A DNA stretch of 64,000 bases from contig JAJVDF010000230.1 of assembly GCA_022410635.1 (NCBI GenBank), positions 1,325,126 to 1,389,125 of the forward strand. Reading direction: 5' to 3'. The position numbers were made by a program, and so were the translations under genes. A model generated the notes under the pieces. It was not told the origin of the DNA and made no database searches. It was given only the letters and a program-made list of their open reading frames with translations. Below, in pieces: positions 22,931-36,532 of the stretch (positions are counted from its first letter, which is position 1; every line of letters starts with the position of its first letter). The DNA comes from Tretioscincus oriximinensis. Its lineage: Eukaryota; Chordata; Lepidosauria; Squamata; Gymnophthalmidae.

Positions 22931-23789
22931 TCATCCCTTGTACCAGGATTTTTATCAGGGTTTTCCCGGTTACCAGAGACAGGGCCAGAAGTGGCATCAC
23001 AAATGATGTACCTTCTGGTCTCTGCTTCCAGGAATGGTACCCAGCTGTGACATCACTTCTGGTTCCACCCTGGAAGTGACATCGAAAATTTCATGTGCAG
23101 TCAGGTAAACATTCATTCATTCAATAGTTATAGACGGGATGACTTTACGGCACTTGGATGATGGAGTAATCACTTTTTCACACCCATTAAAGATACAAAC
23201 TTCTATCCTAGGGCCTAGTGACTATGCTGTTTGTGAAATGTAGTAACACCTTGGCACATAAATCTCTTCTTCGAAAGAGAACTCTTGCAATGGAAATATT
23301 ACTTCCGCCTCATGTTGTTAGCATGAACTTAGCATGACTGCTAGAGAGTTCCCATTTCCATGTATCCTTGCCCGCCCATGCAGATGTACAGCACAGAAAC
23401 AAGTTTTTCATGAAATAGACTGCTTATGAAAAAGTAGACTAAGCAGCTCTAGGAAGACAGTCCAGTAGGTATCTATTCTGGTCTTCCATACATCTCCAAC
23501 TTTCCAGAATTCTCCTATGTAAGGAAACCGAGCTAAGACTGTGTATGTACTTTTATATGTTTATTTCTTCAATATAGTTTTGGTAACACAGTCTCCCCCT
23601 TGTTAATATTGGTAGATGGTCCTTTATTATGAACGTGGCACTTGGATGGGAAAGGCTAGGAGAGATGGGAAAAATAAAATAAACAGTTCTATAGATAGGG
23701 TTTATTCCTCAGGTAAGCTGCCACCACTTCCCTCAGGAAGAAATTAATACTAAGGAGTGAAAATTATACCAGAATGAGCCTCTTTGCTT

Positions 23790-24297
23790 TGTATGCCCAA
23801 ATAATAAAGTCTTCTCTGTTTTGAACCATAAAAACAGCTTTATTATAACAAAGTAACAGGCAACTCAAACATAAAGAAACCAATGATACAGTTTAGCCAC
23901 ATTAGGTAGGGAAAAGGTCCTGAGCCTTTAATGTCTCTGGCTAAGCTTCCCTTTCGCTTGCCCACATTCAAAGTCCCTCAGCTTTCCCTTTCTATCCCCA
24001 CTTCCCCAGCTATTATGTACCCCTCTTTGGTATTTTTTATTTTCACACTCCAGCAGAGAACCACTTTTAATTCAATTGATTGGCCACATGCTCAAACAAT
24101 CTCTAAAATCATTCAACATACAATCCTACAATAATCCTCCAACAACCATCAATACAACTCATTCTCTCCCTCATACCTCCCTCTTTTATATCCCAAGCCC
24201 CGCCCCCAAGACTTAGCCATTAGGCTTGGAAAATTTAAAGGAGCCTTACTCCAATTAGGTGATTTCATTACATCCTATGCCACAGCTCAGCTATACA
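23790..24297 (-). other. Possible LTR-like segment (weak)
   Basis: Starts TGTATGCCC and ends CTATACA, an inverted TGTAT/ATACA pair. The minus strand would carry AATAAAGC near the U5 side (about 23838-23846), and CCAAT-like and GC-box-like sequence lies toward the other end (24070-24210). The flanking 5-mers do not match, so this may be unrelated unique sequence. Confidence 0.25.
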
Positions 24298-25022
24298 AGT
24301 CCCCCTTTATACATTTCCTCTTTCTCCTTCCTTTTTTCATAGCTCTAGGAATCTGAACTTTTGAAATTGCAAACGTGTGCAATTTCTATCATAAAGATAA
24401 TAAGCTTTACCATTTAGCAGAAAATTAAGGGAGGGTACTGCAGCTTACTTTTTGCCATAGAAAATTGAGTTTCCTACTCTTCGAGAGGCTTCAGGTATTT
24501 CAGAAAGCCCTTGGCTTTCGGGTAAAACATCTTATGGTTCTGAGTCTCTATAAGAATTTGTTACAAACTACACTTCAGGACATAAAACTAAAGGGTAAAC
24601 AATAGTCATGTAGCAGCACGTCATGTCCAAATGACGTGCATTTGGGTCTTGTACCTTGAATGAGCTGAGCAAACCTTTCTTTTCACTTTTTATAAACACA
24701 AATTAAACTGTCATTCACATTTTATGCACAGACATGCAACTCCTTTATAGCCATTTTGGTAAATTGGTTCATATAAACTTAAGGTTTATATGTTTGGCAC
24801 TATTTGATGATGCATATAAAATATGTTACAATTATATACTCAATTTATATCAGTAGTCTTCCTTTGAGGGTTACAAGTTTCTATGCAGGAAAAACTGAAA
24901 AGTGAAAACCTTGGAATCATTAATATTTCAAAGTTGGACCAAGCATTAAAATGCTATTTATCATTCCTTTACTACTTTCCCTTTCTTACCATTCTTTTTA
25001 TATCAGGTTAAGTAGTGCATGC

Positions 25023-25746
25023 TGTGGCGACCCCTACTTGAGGGCCCCACAATTAGATGACCCTCCCAGCTAGGGGTGCCACAATATCCACCCTGTTGCC
25101 CAAGCCAGCACCCACGACTGCTTGGAGCAACAGTAATATCCTCAGGCCTACACAAGGCCTCTGCATTTACCTCAGTAATGGGGCTTCATTCCCAGCCCCC
25201 ACCAGTGCTTATTTATTGTTGTTACATAAACAAAAGAAAGAGATATTTGAGTTGAAACAAATAACAAGTTTATTATTTACAAATAAGGAATAGAAAGATT
25301 AGAATAATAAACCTTCGGCTTTTATAAAGTAAGCCTGACTCAAGCACACACACAAAGCACGAGCAACATTAGATTCCAGATACTTAAAGAGAAAGGCCCT
25401 GTGTCACTTTACTTGTTCCAGCCCCAAGTCAAGCCTCAACTTTGGCTCTTCCAGGCCACCATACACTTCCACCCCCTCCCTCTGAGGCAGATCAGAAGCA
25501 GACCCCTCTGTCAACTTGCTACACCACAAGTCTCTCGGACAGAAAGGCCTCTAGCCCTGGTCAGCTTCCCTTTTAACCGCTCACCAGCCGGCTACTCGAG
25601 GCCCCATTGGCTGGCTCCTCCAGCCCTGCCCCTCCCAAACAGGGATTCAGGAAGCCACGCCCCTGCCCAGGCCTGCTCTTCTCCCCTCCCTCTGGGATAT
25701 CTGGTAAGTTTATAAAAGAAACACAAACCTGTAAAATGGAGCCACA
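25023..25746 (-). mobile_element. Solo LTR, minus orientation (724 bp), TSD CATGC
   Basis: The reverse complement of the same LTR family as 21936-22674: it starts TGTGGCGACCCC on the plus strand and ends GGAGCCACA. CATGC flanks both sides exactly (25018-25022, 25747-25751). The CCAAT, TTAAAAG and poly(A) elements are conserved in reverse. A separate duplication from the other LTR shows an independent insertion. Confidence 0.88.
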
Positions 25747-26309
25747 CATGCCTGCTTCAGTTAATGTTCACAATCACCTTATTAGCTTCAGCAAGGCTCC
25801 TGCTTTAGATGCATTACATACAGCTTTATATCTCTATACAACTGAGATTTCAGCAGTTCAACAAATAATTTAGGAAATGCCTAACTCATAGATGTGGAGT
25901 TCCAGAAACCAGTACCTTCTTCTTCCTAAAATGAACTTTAAAGTAAGTCCCTGGTTCCCCCCTGCCCCCAGCAGGTTTCTTCCCCCTTCCCTTAATTAAA
26001 TGTTTACATTTTTAAAAAAGTGGCCATATACAGTAAATGTACTGGGAGCATTTGACACAAAGGACCATGTACATAACTTTAGAACATATGGCAAGGAATT
26101 GAAACAAGTGAAATCTTATTTTGTGTCGGATAAGAAGATCCTGAAACACGAAGAGATGGAATAGAAGAAAAGCATTAGTTATATATACTTACCAACCAAC
26201 ACTATACATACACAGTGCAGAAATTAAAAATAATGTGATACAACCTTCTAAGATTTCATACGTATACTTCGTAGAATAAAGGCATTGTTTCAGGCAAGTC
26301 CAAAGCAGC

Positions 26310-26540
26310 AGAATCATTTATTTATTTATACTTGTATCCTGCCCTATACCTGAAGGTCTCAGGGCGGCAAACCATAGGCACATAGCTTTTGTTGCTTTCT
26401 CCACTACAGACACCCTGTGGAGTAGGTGGGGCTGAGAGAGTTGAAAGAACTGTGACTGACCCAAAATCACCCAGCTGAATCTTTCTAACTCATAACTGCC
26501 AAAGACCACAGAGATCAGATCTATGACAGCCACCTGTACA
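26310..26540 (-). repeat. MIR/CORE-like SINE with L2-type tail
   Basis: The left end has ATTTATTTATA and CCTGAAGGTCTCAGGGCGGC (L2-type tail). It continues with ACACCCTGTGGAGTAGGTGG, GCTGAGAGAG and CACCCAGCTG, the body shared with the SINE at 43005-43252. The head is decayed. Confidence 0.65.
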
Positions 26541-28270
26541 ACAAAGTACTGTAAAAACGAGGCGGTGGAGGGGAAGGTACTGATGAGGTAAGTAAAAACT
26601 TAGCTAGCAATATATAAGACTATGATCCATTATTGCTGCTACCCCTATTAACAGTTTATTTTACATATGTACTGCCCCTTATTGCTATCTTATTTTAAGC
26701 CTCTTTCTCCTTAAATTGCACTAAAATGTTCTTCACTTCCCAAACTTTTGAATGTTTCCCAGTTCAAAATTGGAGAATATTGTCCTGAGAAGTTGGACAA
26801 ATAGTTACTTAAGTAAGCAGAGCCAAATGAGGCAAAGAATGAACAATGGCTCTATGTTCTGATATAGCATGGAGAAAGACATTGAGTGAAGTGTCAAGAA
26901 ATGAGAATTTTGTAATTCTTTGGCACCCCATTCCCACTAGGCAGTGCAAAATAGAACAAGTGCAAAATCGGTGCGGCTCTCTGCTGGGTGCATTAGTTTC
27001 CCATATAATCCAAATGGAAAATGCTTTCACCCTGTGCCATTTGCCATGGCACACATCATCTGAGTTATCAGAACACTGATGAAAATGCAGTGTATCCCAA
27101 TTCATTCCATACATGTTCTGGCTATGGTTTGCCCATAGCTGGAGCATGTGCATTGGAATGCCTTTGCTGCTGATCTGGGTGGATCACTAGACAAAGTGTG
27201 GTGGAAACCTCACCTTGCCCAATGTCTATTGGATGGAGGTGCTGAGAGGGGTGGTTGGCCCCAGCCAATTAGCCCTGACCTCTATCACACAACAGCTGTT
27301 GACTGATCTCAGATTGGGGCTGGGGTAGTAGGGATCTATTTCTCACTTCCAGAAATTGAGCATAGATTAAAGGTTCCCAGTAAAATATCATTATTTATCG
27401 ATCAAAAACACTCTGCACCAGAAGTGACAAATGAGGGAATAGGTTTTGCTTGGCATTAGACTTTTATGTAAAAATTCAATTTCTGCAGCTGTGCAACTCT
27501 GGAATTGCCCAAATATCTGAGGGCAGACAAAAAAGCTACAAGGGAGCTAAGAACAGGAACGAAAAGGGAAAAGATCAAATGTCTGCACAGGAACTGCCCC
27601 TGAGCCCCCCCTTCTTCCAAGGGTCATGTTGTAGCAGAAACAGGCATCTCCCATACAATGGTGAGGGGGTTAAAATGGTGTCCATCAGCAAATCGTGGCT
27701 AAGCAAATATAATGCAAAGAGTCACATTTTCGAATGGAGGGCATAAGCGTGTCATTTTGCATTTTTACAATTCAGGTGCCTTAGCAATAATAGAGCAGGT
27801 GAGGCAAAAAAGTGGGAGGAGCTATTTATATTAACCCAAAGGGTGATGACATGGGGGAAAANGACACACCTAACAGCCACGATCTTTCAATGGGAAAACC
27901 AGTCTGTGGGGCCACAAACCCCAGAAGCCAATGCGATTTCTAGGAACACTAAAACAGAGGATAACGGCAGAGAGAATTCATATTCACTTTGTAGTTTTTC
28001 AATCTACATCTTTTGCGTCAATGCAAATGCAGCCTTTTTATATATCACTTTCCATTTGGAGCAAATAAGGAGTGTATTCAGCTTTAGTTTGTATAGCACA
28101 TATAGTGCACTTTACCTAAGATTGGCTTATACGAATTTTTAGAAAAATCGTGTTCTTGTATTACGGCGATGGATGAATGCTACCTTCTTTGCCCAAGATT
28201 TTTAAAGCGCAATGGTACTTCTTGGACATTTTTGGCTGGGACTGTCCTGGAAGAGGCTGTGGCTGGCCAC

Positions 28271-28289
28271 CATTTTTTTTTTTTTTTTG
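28271..28289. repeat. Poly(T) run
   Basis: Uninterrupted T run of about 19 bases. Confidence 0.9.
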
Positions 28290-29454
28290 TGACAGAGGGA
28301 ATGTAAGTTGACAGCTTAATCAGCTGTTGCCAATCTACAAGTCAATAATTAAAGTTCAAATCTAGACAACAAATCAATCAATAGGAAACTAGCACTGGTA
28401 GTCAGAAAAGTTCTTTGCAGGTTTGAAGGCAGAAATATGAACAAATATTATCTTCAAAAAGCACATCCTTAAGCAGCACAGCAGCATCTTAACTTTAAGT
28501 GTCACAAAAAGCAGGTTTGAACACTGCCAAGTCCATCTTAGAATGGGTGAAGCAAGGCAGCTTCTGTAGTATAATAATAATCTAGCAAATCATCAGCTCA
28601 ACATGTCTTGCCCAATGAAGAAATCCAATAATTGATATATTCATTTCCCTAGAATGCCTTGATGGGCTATGCAATTAATAATAACAGGATAAACAATTAA
28701 GAGTCATCACAACTTTTGACTGGCTTCCTGAGCAGAAGACCGTCCATGGCTATTGTAAACATCTATGAATGATTTCTTTTTGTGTCATATTCTTGACTGT
28801 TTTATAAACTGTCATTTTATTATAAAAGTAGACACGTTTAGGCTCTTCATAGAGTTAGAGATGGAAAGATGAAACATTAACTCATCTCATGATGTCCATC
28901 CCATTCTAGTTTCACACTGAAATCTGACAGCACACATTGACCTTGTGGTTTTCGCTGAAAATGTAACAAAGTCAGGTAGCTCTGGAACCGAGGACGTGAT
29001 TTTGGAAATTAACAGAGGACACAACTAATGGGACAAGCATTACAAATCATATTCAAAGATTCATACAGACTAGTATTTTCTACTTTCTGCCACAGAGACA
29101 TTCTGCAGCCAAGTTGTTGAATACCAGCAAGTCCCTCACATAAGAATTCTGTAATGTGTGAATAACTTGTTCAAACATGATAAAGAAAAGGACTTTCATG
29201 AAGAGAGGGACTTTAGTAGAGAAATGTAGTAGTAGTATTAGTCTTGTAATAATAATAATAATGCCATACAGTTGGCATTTCATTTGGAACCCTCTACTGA
29301 AACTGCAAATAAAATGTTCTGTGTCAACAGTGTGTTGAAGTTTGCTAAAGTGCCCTGATTTCCCAGAAAAGCACCCATAATTTTGGTCACCTAAAATTAT
29401 ATCTGCTGATTCTTAGAAATTCATTTGTATTACTCATATACCGTATATGATTTT

Positions 29455-29508
29455 TCTGCAATGGGCCTATGGGTATAGGGCAGGGAATAATTATAAATAA
29501 ATAAATAT
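29455..29508 (+). repeat. L2-type 3' tail fragment
   Basis: CCTATGGGTATAGGGCAGGG followed by (ATAA)n matches the L2-like tail in forward orientation. Confidence 0.5.
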
Positions 29509-30153
29509 CCCAAACTATGGACTTGCTGTCTAGATACTGTACTAGTGAAATCTGTACCAGGTGAATTTTGCCATAATGTGCAACATAATGTGAATGGCAA
29601 GCTCCCAGCGCAGAAAGGGCCATGATAGAAATCACCCACGATAGGCACAGCCCCTTAGTTTACTACCCTCTCTCCATCAATTCCCCAGCTGTAGTACAGC
29701 AGGACAGAACATTTCATACCTGTCTTGGTCATATTATTATAGAATTAGAGGTCAGGAAAGAGAAAGGAATTGTGGCAAATCTCTCACCAAGTCATTGTTA
29801 GGATAAATTCTACACATGTGAATTGTATTTTGTAAGACATTGTACTGAATATAAAAACAAATAAAATATTTTACAACTTTAAAAATAAAAAGGATAAACA
29901 CAGACACACCACCCAAGTTTCTTATTGTATACCTACTATAGCAGTTCTTAATTTCTATATTTATGTATTGCTAAGCCAAATTAATATTTCAAAGTCCAGG
30001 GTCCAAAATGAAATCTGCCAAACACACAATTGACAGTATTTCCACAACACCACAATTGCAACTTATCATATCATATTTCCTTCTTAGTTTCTCTAACACT
30101 GTAATCCCCATCATTCACTGTTATTGATCAAATTGACAGCAAACACTGTAGAC

Positions 30154-30341
30154 CAGTGATTCCTAAACTTTTTTGAACTGCCGTCCCCTTGGCTCTCAAG
30201 CCACATCCCTAGTACTCCCCACCCCATTCCCCTAGTGCCCTCCACTCCATTCGCCTAAATTGTATTTAAAAATTCTTAACGCCCCCTTCAATGTCTTCAG
30301 CACCGATAGGTGGGCAGTACCACCCACTTTGGGAATCACTG
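30154..30341. mobile_element. hAT MITE (188 bp) with perfect 8-bp TSD
   Basis: Terminal inverted repeats CAGTGATTCCTAAACT and the complement of CTTTGGGAATCACTG. CTGTAGAC is duplicated exactly at 30146-30153 and 30342-30349. No transposase frame is present. Confidence 0.88.
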
Positions 30342-31654
30342 CTGTAGACCAACATTTTGAGAATCTTTCCTTCATCATTTCTGGTATAAAAACATGAAAG
30401 GTACAAAGTTGGACAAACCCTTCTCTTCTATATATTGTACACTAAATACTCCTATGTTGTACCTAAACAGATTTGGCTTATAAAATAAATGTATGTTGCT
30501 TCTCCATAATACGGTGCCTATCATAATTAAATGACTTTGAGATTACTTATTTCAGATCCACTGTAACTGTCAACCAACTCTGGATGCTCACAAAGGGGCA
30601 GGGGGATAAAAAGTTGCACCCTTTAAAATAGTATAATTACTGAAAATGATTGTTATAGTTAAATAGAAGGCATAATTTCTTGCTTTCCCAGATATAATGT
30701 ATTTATATGCTTCTAAACGAACATTCTTAAGAAAAGGGGTTTTTCATTTGTATGTATGATTGTTCTTTGCAGATAAGAACAGCAAAACACAAGCTCTTAG
30801 TACTGTATATAGATAAGTAATGCACACACACATAATGAGGGAATTATTGTATGACTTCCTTTTGCTACCAGTTTCACAGGTACAGATGTTATCTACTTCT
30901 GTGTGAAGGAACGTCCAGTTCTCTTGGTTCCATTGTGTTATGAAGCGGGTGCGTTAAAAGGTAGAAGGAGTTTATGAAAACAACTTCATTGTTAATAGCA
31001 TTTCACATACAGTAGGTACAGGCATGCTGCTATAATCTCACAAGGAAATCAAAGTCCAGCTATCTAGCTTTTTTGCAATACATCACATTCTCTCAGAACC
31101 CATAGTACATTATCATGAATGGATCACCAATTCTGAAGGCATAATTGCTTATTAAGCAGTTTTGAAAACCAGCATTTATCAGACATGAACCACATGGCTT
31201 TCTTCTAAAAGAAATGGCTTTCAAATTCTTTATGGAAAGAAGGGCAGACATATTCACAGTGACAAAAAGGCACACAATTTGCACTATAAAATGACTATAT
31301 ATAATAATAATAATAAATTTCTATAGCAGGCAAGATGGTAAATAGGTGTTAGTTTACTTGCTGAAAAGAACACTAAATCTTTTATCCTGCATTACTCTCC
31401 TTTATCACTTAGATTAGGAAAGCAACAAAGACTTATTACCATTGGAGCGCTATGATAATCCTTCAAAAAACACAAGTCTGAAAACAAAATTCTCTCTCAG
31501 AAATGGAGTAACTGATGAGAAATAGAAGTACAAATACGAAATATTTAATAGTAATTCCATTTATGAATAATTAGTCTTAAATACCTCTACTGCCTCTTTG
31601 AAAGTACAGTTATATTTTAATTGTTCTATTAATTTTAATCTCTTTTATGTTTTT

Positions 31655-31705
31655 TTTTACTGTGATCTGTCCCAAGACCTTTGGGTATAGTGTGAAATAA
31701 ATAAA
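31655..31705 (+). repeat. L2-type 3' tail fragment
   Basis: CTGTCCCAAGACCTTTGGGT followed by AAATAAATAAATA, a degraded forward tail. Confidence 0.5.
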
Positions 31706-32177
31706 TACACACATGTAAAATGAAACTACCAATTTAAAAAAACATAATTTCATTAAGCAAAACTGGTGTCTGGAGTCTCAAAAACTAGACAGAAAATGAA
31801 CCAGAGTCTNTTTATAGGCAGACTATTCACTATATTTGCTGTTGACATTTTTAAAATAACAGCTCCTATATTTCAAAAACATTTCAGTCTTTCTGCAAGA
31901 AAGTGACACCCAGAAGGGCAAAAGCATAGCCATCACCTCTTTTCACACAAACTCCCAAGCTTCCTTCAGTTGGACAGCTGAGTATTTTTTTATTATCATT
32001 GAGATCTCATGCTAATACATAGCTAAACATAGTTTGACATAATATGTACAATATCTCTCTTCCCTCTTTCCCTCTCTCCTGCTCCCAGGAGGGTCTAATA
32101 AATTTTTATTAAAATATAATCTTTCTACAGTGAAATGATAATGTTCAATATTAATTTGTTAGTGTCTTGTTTCATTT

Positions 32178-32558
32178 GGGTAGAATAGTGAGAACAGACA
32201 AAGGAAAGTATTTTTTCACCCAGAAGGTCATCGGCCTGTGGAATTTACTTCCTGAAGAGGTAGTGGTAGCTAACAGCTTGGATAGTTTCAAGACAGGACT
32301 AGACAGGTTTATGGACACCAGGGGTATAAATGGATACTAGGATGGATGTCTAGATATTGCCTCCGGGATGGAGTCACAGGCAGGACTCCTGAAATACCAT
32401 TTGCAGGGAGTCATGAACAGGACCATATTTTGCTTTCCTCTGTTCGGACTGCCCAGGTGCATCTGGTGGGCCTCTGTGTGGGACTGAATGCTGGACTTGA
32501 TGGGCTGTGGCCTGATCCAGTATGGCTCTTCTTATGTTCTTATGTTCTTATGTTCTTA
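32178..32558 (+). mobile_element. CR1-like LINE 3' end, forward
   Basis: Contains the ORF2 C-terminus equivalent (CCTGTGGAATTTACTTCCTG, GLWNLLPEEVV region), stop, 3' UTR and octamer tail TTCTTATG in about four copies. It is 5'-truncated and its frame is interrupted. Confidence 0.88.
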
Positions 32559-32670
32559 ATAAATAAGAAAACTGGGGAGCGAATAGAAAACATAGAAAGC
32601 TGGAAACAATTTTTTCCATTGGGCAGTAGTGGCACACTTAGAAAAGATGACTAACTTTTGAAGAACTTCT

Positions 32671-32930
32671 CAAGAACATAAAAGGAATCCTGCTGAAGTG
32701 GGCAACAGCCCATACAATCCAGCATTCCATCTCACACAGTGGCCCAATAATTACTTCAGGGCATCCCAAGCAGAAAAATAAGAAAAAACTTTCACCCACC
32801 CTCAATTCCTTGTAAATAACATTTAGAGGAATCCAGCCAGTCTCAAAAACCTGAGGGCAAATACCCAGACATCCATTCTAGTAGCCACTGATACACTTGG
32901 CATCCATGAATTTCCTACACAGTAATGAAT
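32671..32930 (-). mobile_element. CR1-like LINE 3' end, reverse, older copy
   Basis: Blocks CAACAGCCCATACAATCCAG and ATTCCATCTCACACAGTGGC, then ACATCCATTCTAGTAGCCA, align with the reverse CR1 3' UTR but with many differences. Its tail faces the tail of the copy at 32178-32558. Confidence 0.7.
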
Positions 32931-34649
32931 TAACCAGGAATTCCTTTCCACCCCTGATCTCTTGGGCATATATTCAGTCAAGCGGATGTGAATTTGATCC
33001 CAACTGAAGGGACTACCACCCCATGTTTCCTAAATTGTGGCTTCCTTCTGTGCTTTCTTTTGCTGAGTACAACTATTTTATATCTTTCTAGAAATTATTC
33101 TCCAGAGATGAACTTTATAATGGCGTACTTGCTGCAAAGTCCAACTTCTGCTCCAAATATTGGATTTCTCAGAAACAGTAAACGGTCAGATTTATACACA
33201 TTTTCTTGGAGAATACTGCAGGTAACCAAGCTTCCAAGCCCAACCAGCCTTCCTTAGAGGTGCAAATGATACATCATCCAAAACCTCTAGTAGAAGATGA
33301 GAAAGAAGAAAAAAGTAAATAAAGTGACAATGTTTAACACATGAATTCCCGTGTTTGAAGAAAGGAATAAAATTGTAAATTTATTAATAAATCTGTTATA
33401 AGAAAAATTACTAAAATCTTTGTTGTATTTTCTATTCCTTGTCCTCTTCTTTTAAAGAAAAATGATGTTTTCTATAGTAATGATTGTAGAAACAAATCTA
33501 ACTGATCATGAGGTAAGAATGTAAACTCAATTTTTATCCCTGTTAATCCACAAAAGCAATGGGCGCTTATCTACAAAGCTAGAAAATGGACAGAACGTTA
33601 ATATGTGGGGAAGGAAGAACAATGCTAAAAATAACTCATGAATTTTGAAACTCTAACCATAGAACAGGACTTAGGGGGCAGGTTACCACTATTAATGCCA
33701 TAAATGTGAGAAGATGATGAGTAGCAACACAATCCCTGCCATGCTGCCAAGTAGGGAAGAAAACAAATGAGTAAGTGTCCCACCTCTGCTGCCACATAGT
33801 GGTATGCTGGTCTTGTGAAATGGGATTACAACGGCCCGAAGAGGGGTACCTTCAAAGGGGTGCCCCTTCTTCTAGCAAGCATGACACAAGAACCAGTGTC
33901 TCCTTCCTATGAGTAGCAAAGAGCAGTTTCCTCCAATGATGAGAGCATGTCATGAGCAAAGTAGATTTGCACTATTGCTTTGTACCCATCTGGAAATTGA
34001 TGCTTGGTTGATATAGAGAAACAACCAATTGAGGAGACAAGGGAGGGTAAATGATGTTTTTGCCTTGGCTGCAGGTTTAGAAAGGGTGCAAATTATAACC
34101 CTCCAAAAACCCTTGAATGGCACTTTTAAATCCTCAGTTTTGGCTCTCACAGAGCTGGGGACAAGGAAAAACCTTCTTTTCTCGGCACATCATGTCAATG
34201 CTAACATGACGTGTTGGAAGGGGAGTAATTGCTCCCATCACTTTTCAAAGCCAAAATTAAGGTTTTAATTTGTACCACACCAAAGAAGTGGACATGGGAG
34301 GGCACAGCAGATGTTTGGGGTGCTGGACGAGTAGCTAGGAGTACAGAATTTGTGGGTTACCCTGGATGCTTTGACCCCTTGTTACACCCCTAAAGGACAG
34401 CATCCTGATTTCAGACTTTTTACTTTTGCCAGCAAGAGAGAGAAGATAAAGAAAAAAGGAAAATGTCCTGCACATTTGGTTGAGAAATGACAAGAGGCAT
34501 GTCTGACCTGACTCAGAATGCAGATCGTTTCATTTGTTTCTCCTTTTCATTTTCCCTGCTTTCCTCTAAGCCCTGAAAAATGAGCTTACTCTGTTTGTTT
34601 GTTTTCCTGGACTAAATGGGAAAAAACTGGATTAAGCTCATTCTTCAGA

Positions 34650-35128
34650 GCTTAAAAATGTATAAAATCATGCATGGGATGTATAAGGTAAATAGAGAAA
34701 AATGTTTTCTCTATCACACAACACTAGGACCAGAGGGCATTCCTTGAAATTAATGGGCAGACAAAGACAAACAACAGACAAAAGAAAGTGTTTTTTCACT
34801 TAGAGGGTCACCAGACTGTGGAATTTACTTCCAGAAGAGGTGATGGTAGTTAACAGCTTGGATAGCTTCAAGAGAAGATTGGACAAGTTTATGGACACCA
34901 AGGGTATAAATGGCTACTAGGAGGGATGTCTGGATGCTGCCTCCGGGATAGAGCAATAGGCAGTACTCCTGAAATACCATTTGCAAGGAATTGAGAACAG
35001 GTGTATATTTTGCATTTTTCTGTTCAGACTGCCCAGATGCATTGGTGGGTCTCTATGTGAGAGAGAATGTTGGACTAGATGGGCTCTGGCCCAATTCGGT
35101 ATGGCTCTTCTTATGTTCTTTATTTTCT
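34650..35128 (+). mobile_element. CR1-like LINE 3' end, forward
   Basis: Begins at the AAAATCATGCATGGGATGTA block (KIMHGM region of ORF2) and continues through the C-terminus, stop, 3' UTR and a degraded octamer tail. Substitutions and frame breaks make it non-coding. Confidence 0.85.
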
Positions 35129-35779
35129 TAAGAATGTTAGAAAGCTCACTAACTGCAGCTCCTTGGATGTTTATCCTATCTGATCAGCTCATGCCTGCAG
35201 TAAAAGCCCCTCACCTGGTCTTCAACACCCAGCAATTCTGCTAGGAAAGCTGTGACTTTACAGCCACAAGCCTGTATCATAACACAGTGTATTGTTTTTC
35301 TTTTCCCTCTTCACTCTTGCTAACTGGTGGTACCTCTGTCAGTTTTGGCTGTGAAATCCTAGCATTCTTAGCAGATCTGTCTGGTGTTAAATATGATGTT
35401 GCAAGCCAGTGTGTGATTTTTAAAACATGTAACACATAATATTTCCATCTGTATTTCTACAGGCAGAGTAGGAAGATAAAAGAGGAGGTATTCCTGTAAC
35501 ATTTTCTCCTACTCTTTATGACAAATGTGGGACACATAATAGTAGGGAAAAGGTTAGATTCTAAAGGATATATGAGCAAAGTGAAGAAAGGAAATAGACG
35601 GTGGCATTTTTTAAAGTAAAATCACCACTAAATATATCTGACAGGATATCTCATTGTTGGTCAAGTATCTCCTGTTCGTAACTGCTTGATACATCTTACA
35701 TGATTCAGCGTTACTAAACTAAAAGTAAACAGGATCAATGACCCAAACGAGGAGAACAAGTAAATTTGGGGTTGTAATA

Positions 35780-35808
35780 TATATATATATATATATTTAT
35801 ATATACGA
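35780..35808. repeat. (AT)n microsatellite
   Basis: Alternating AT with one TTT interruption. Confidence 0.9.
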
Positions 35809-36532
35809 GCAATTGGAAATCAACATTAACCATGTAATACAGGCTTAGCAGGGTCAACCAGACATGTTATTCTATGAAAAACACTCATTACCATGAATGA
35901 TATGAAATTTACACTAGTTGATTAACAAGTTTAGCCTTTTAAAGCACACACATGCACATGCACATACACATACTCAGGCTGGGTTTAAACATAAGATTTA
36001 ATCTAGTTCAAATACAATTTTCCATGCATGGTGGCCTTACATTTTTCTAATTTAAACCTAACTAGAAATGATTTCCTTTCATAATTGACTGACATAATTT
36101 TCTACAAATTGGACCTTCCAGTGACTTTCCTGGGTGAAGCAAACTTTTTCTAAAGTGTATTCAAATTATTTCAGGTCCTGACCCCATGGACATAGGAGTC
36201 AATTTTGCCTCCTTCCATTCCTTTCCCTACATAACCTCTGGAACTATGTAATTATGAAANATTTCCCCTGCTGCACCCTGAACACAGCATAGAGTTGCTA
36301 GGAACAGCAGCGGCTGAAGGGTACATGGGAGGTTGGCCTCCTATAGATGGTAGACAGAAGCCTGTTCAACAAGCTCCTGCTTCCATGCCCACAGAAAACC
36401 ACTTACACATCACTGTACTGCATAACACGCAAAGTAGATGGAAGGATAGGCGTTCTGGGAAGCCTGGATGGTATGGAAAAGGAAGCTAGGAGAACCCCTG
36501 CTATGGGGGAAGCATCTATGGAAACCCTACCA

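Noticed and set aside
22940..23100. Repeated CCAGAAGTGGCATCAC / GTGACATCACTTCTGG-like motifs
   Set aside because: Short inverted similarity without clear element ends or duplications; could be a decayed repeat but not supportable as a feature.
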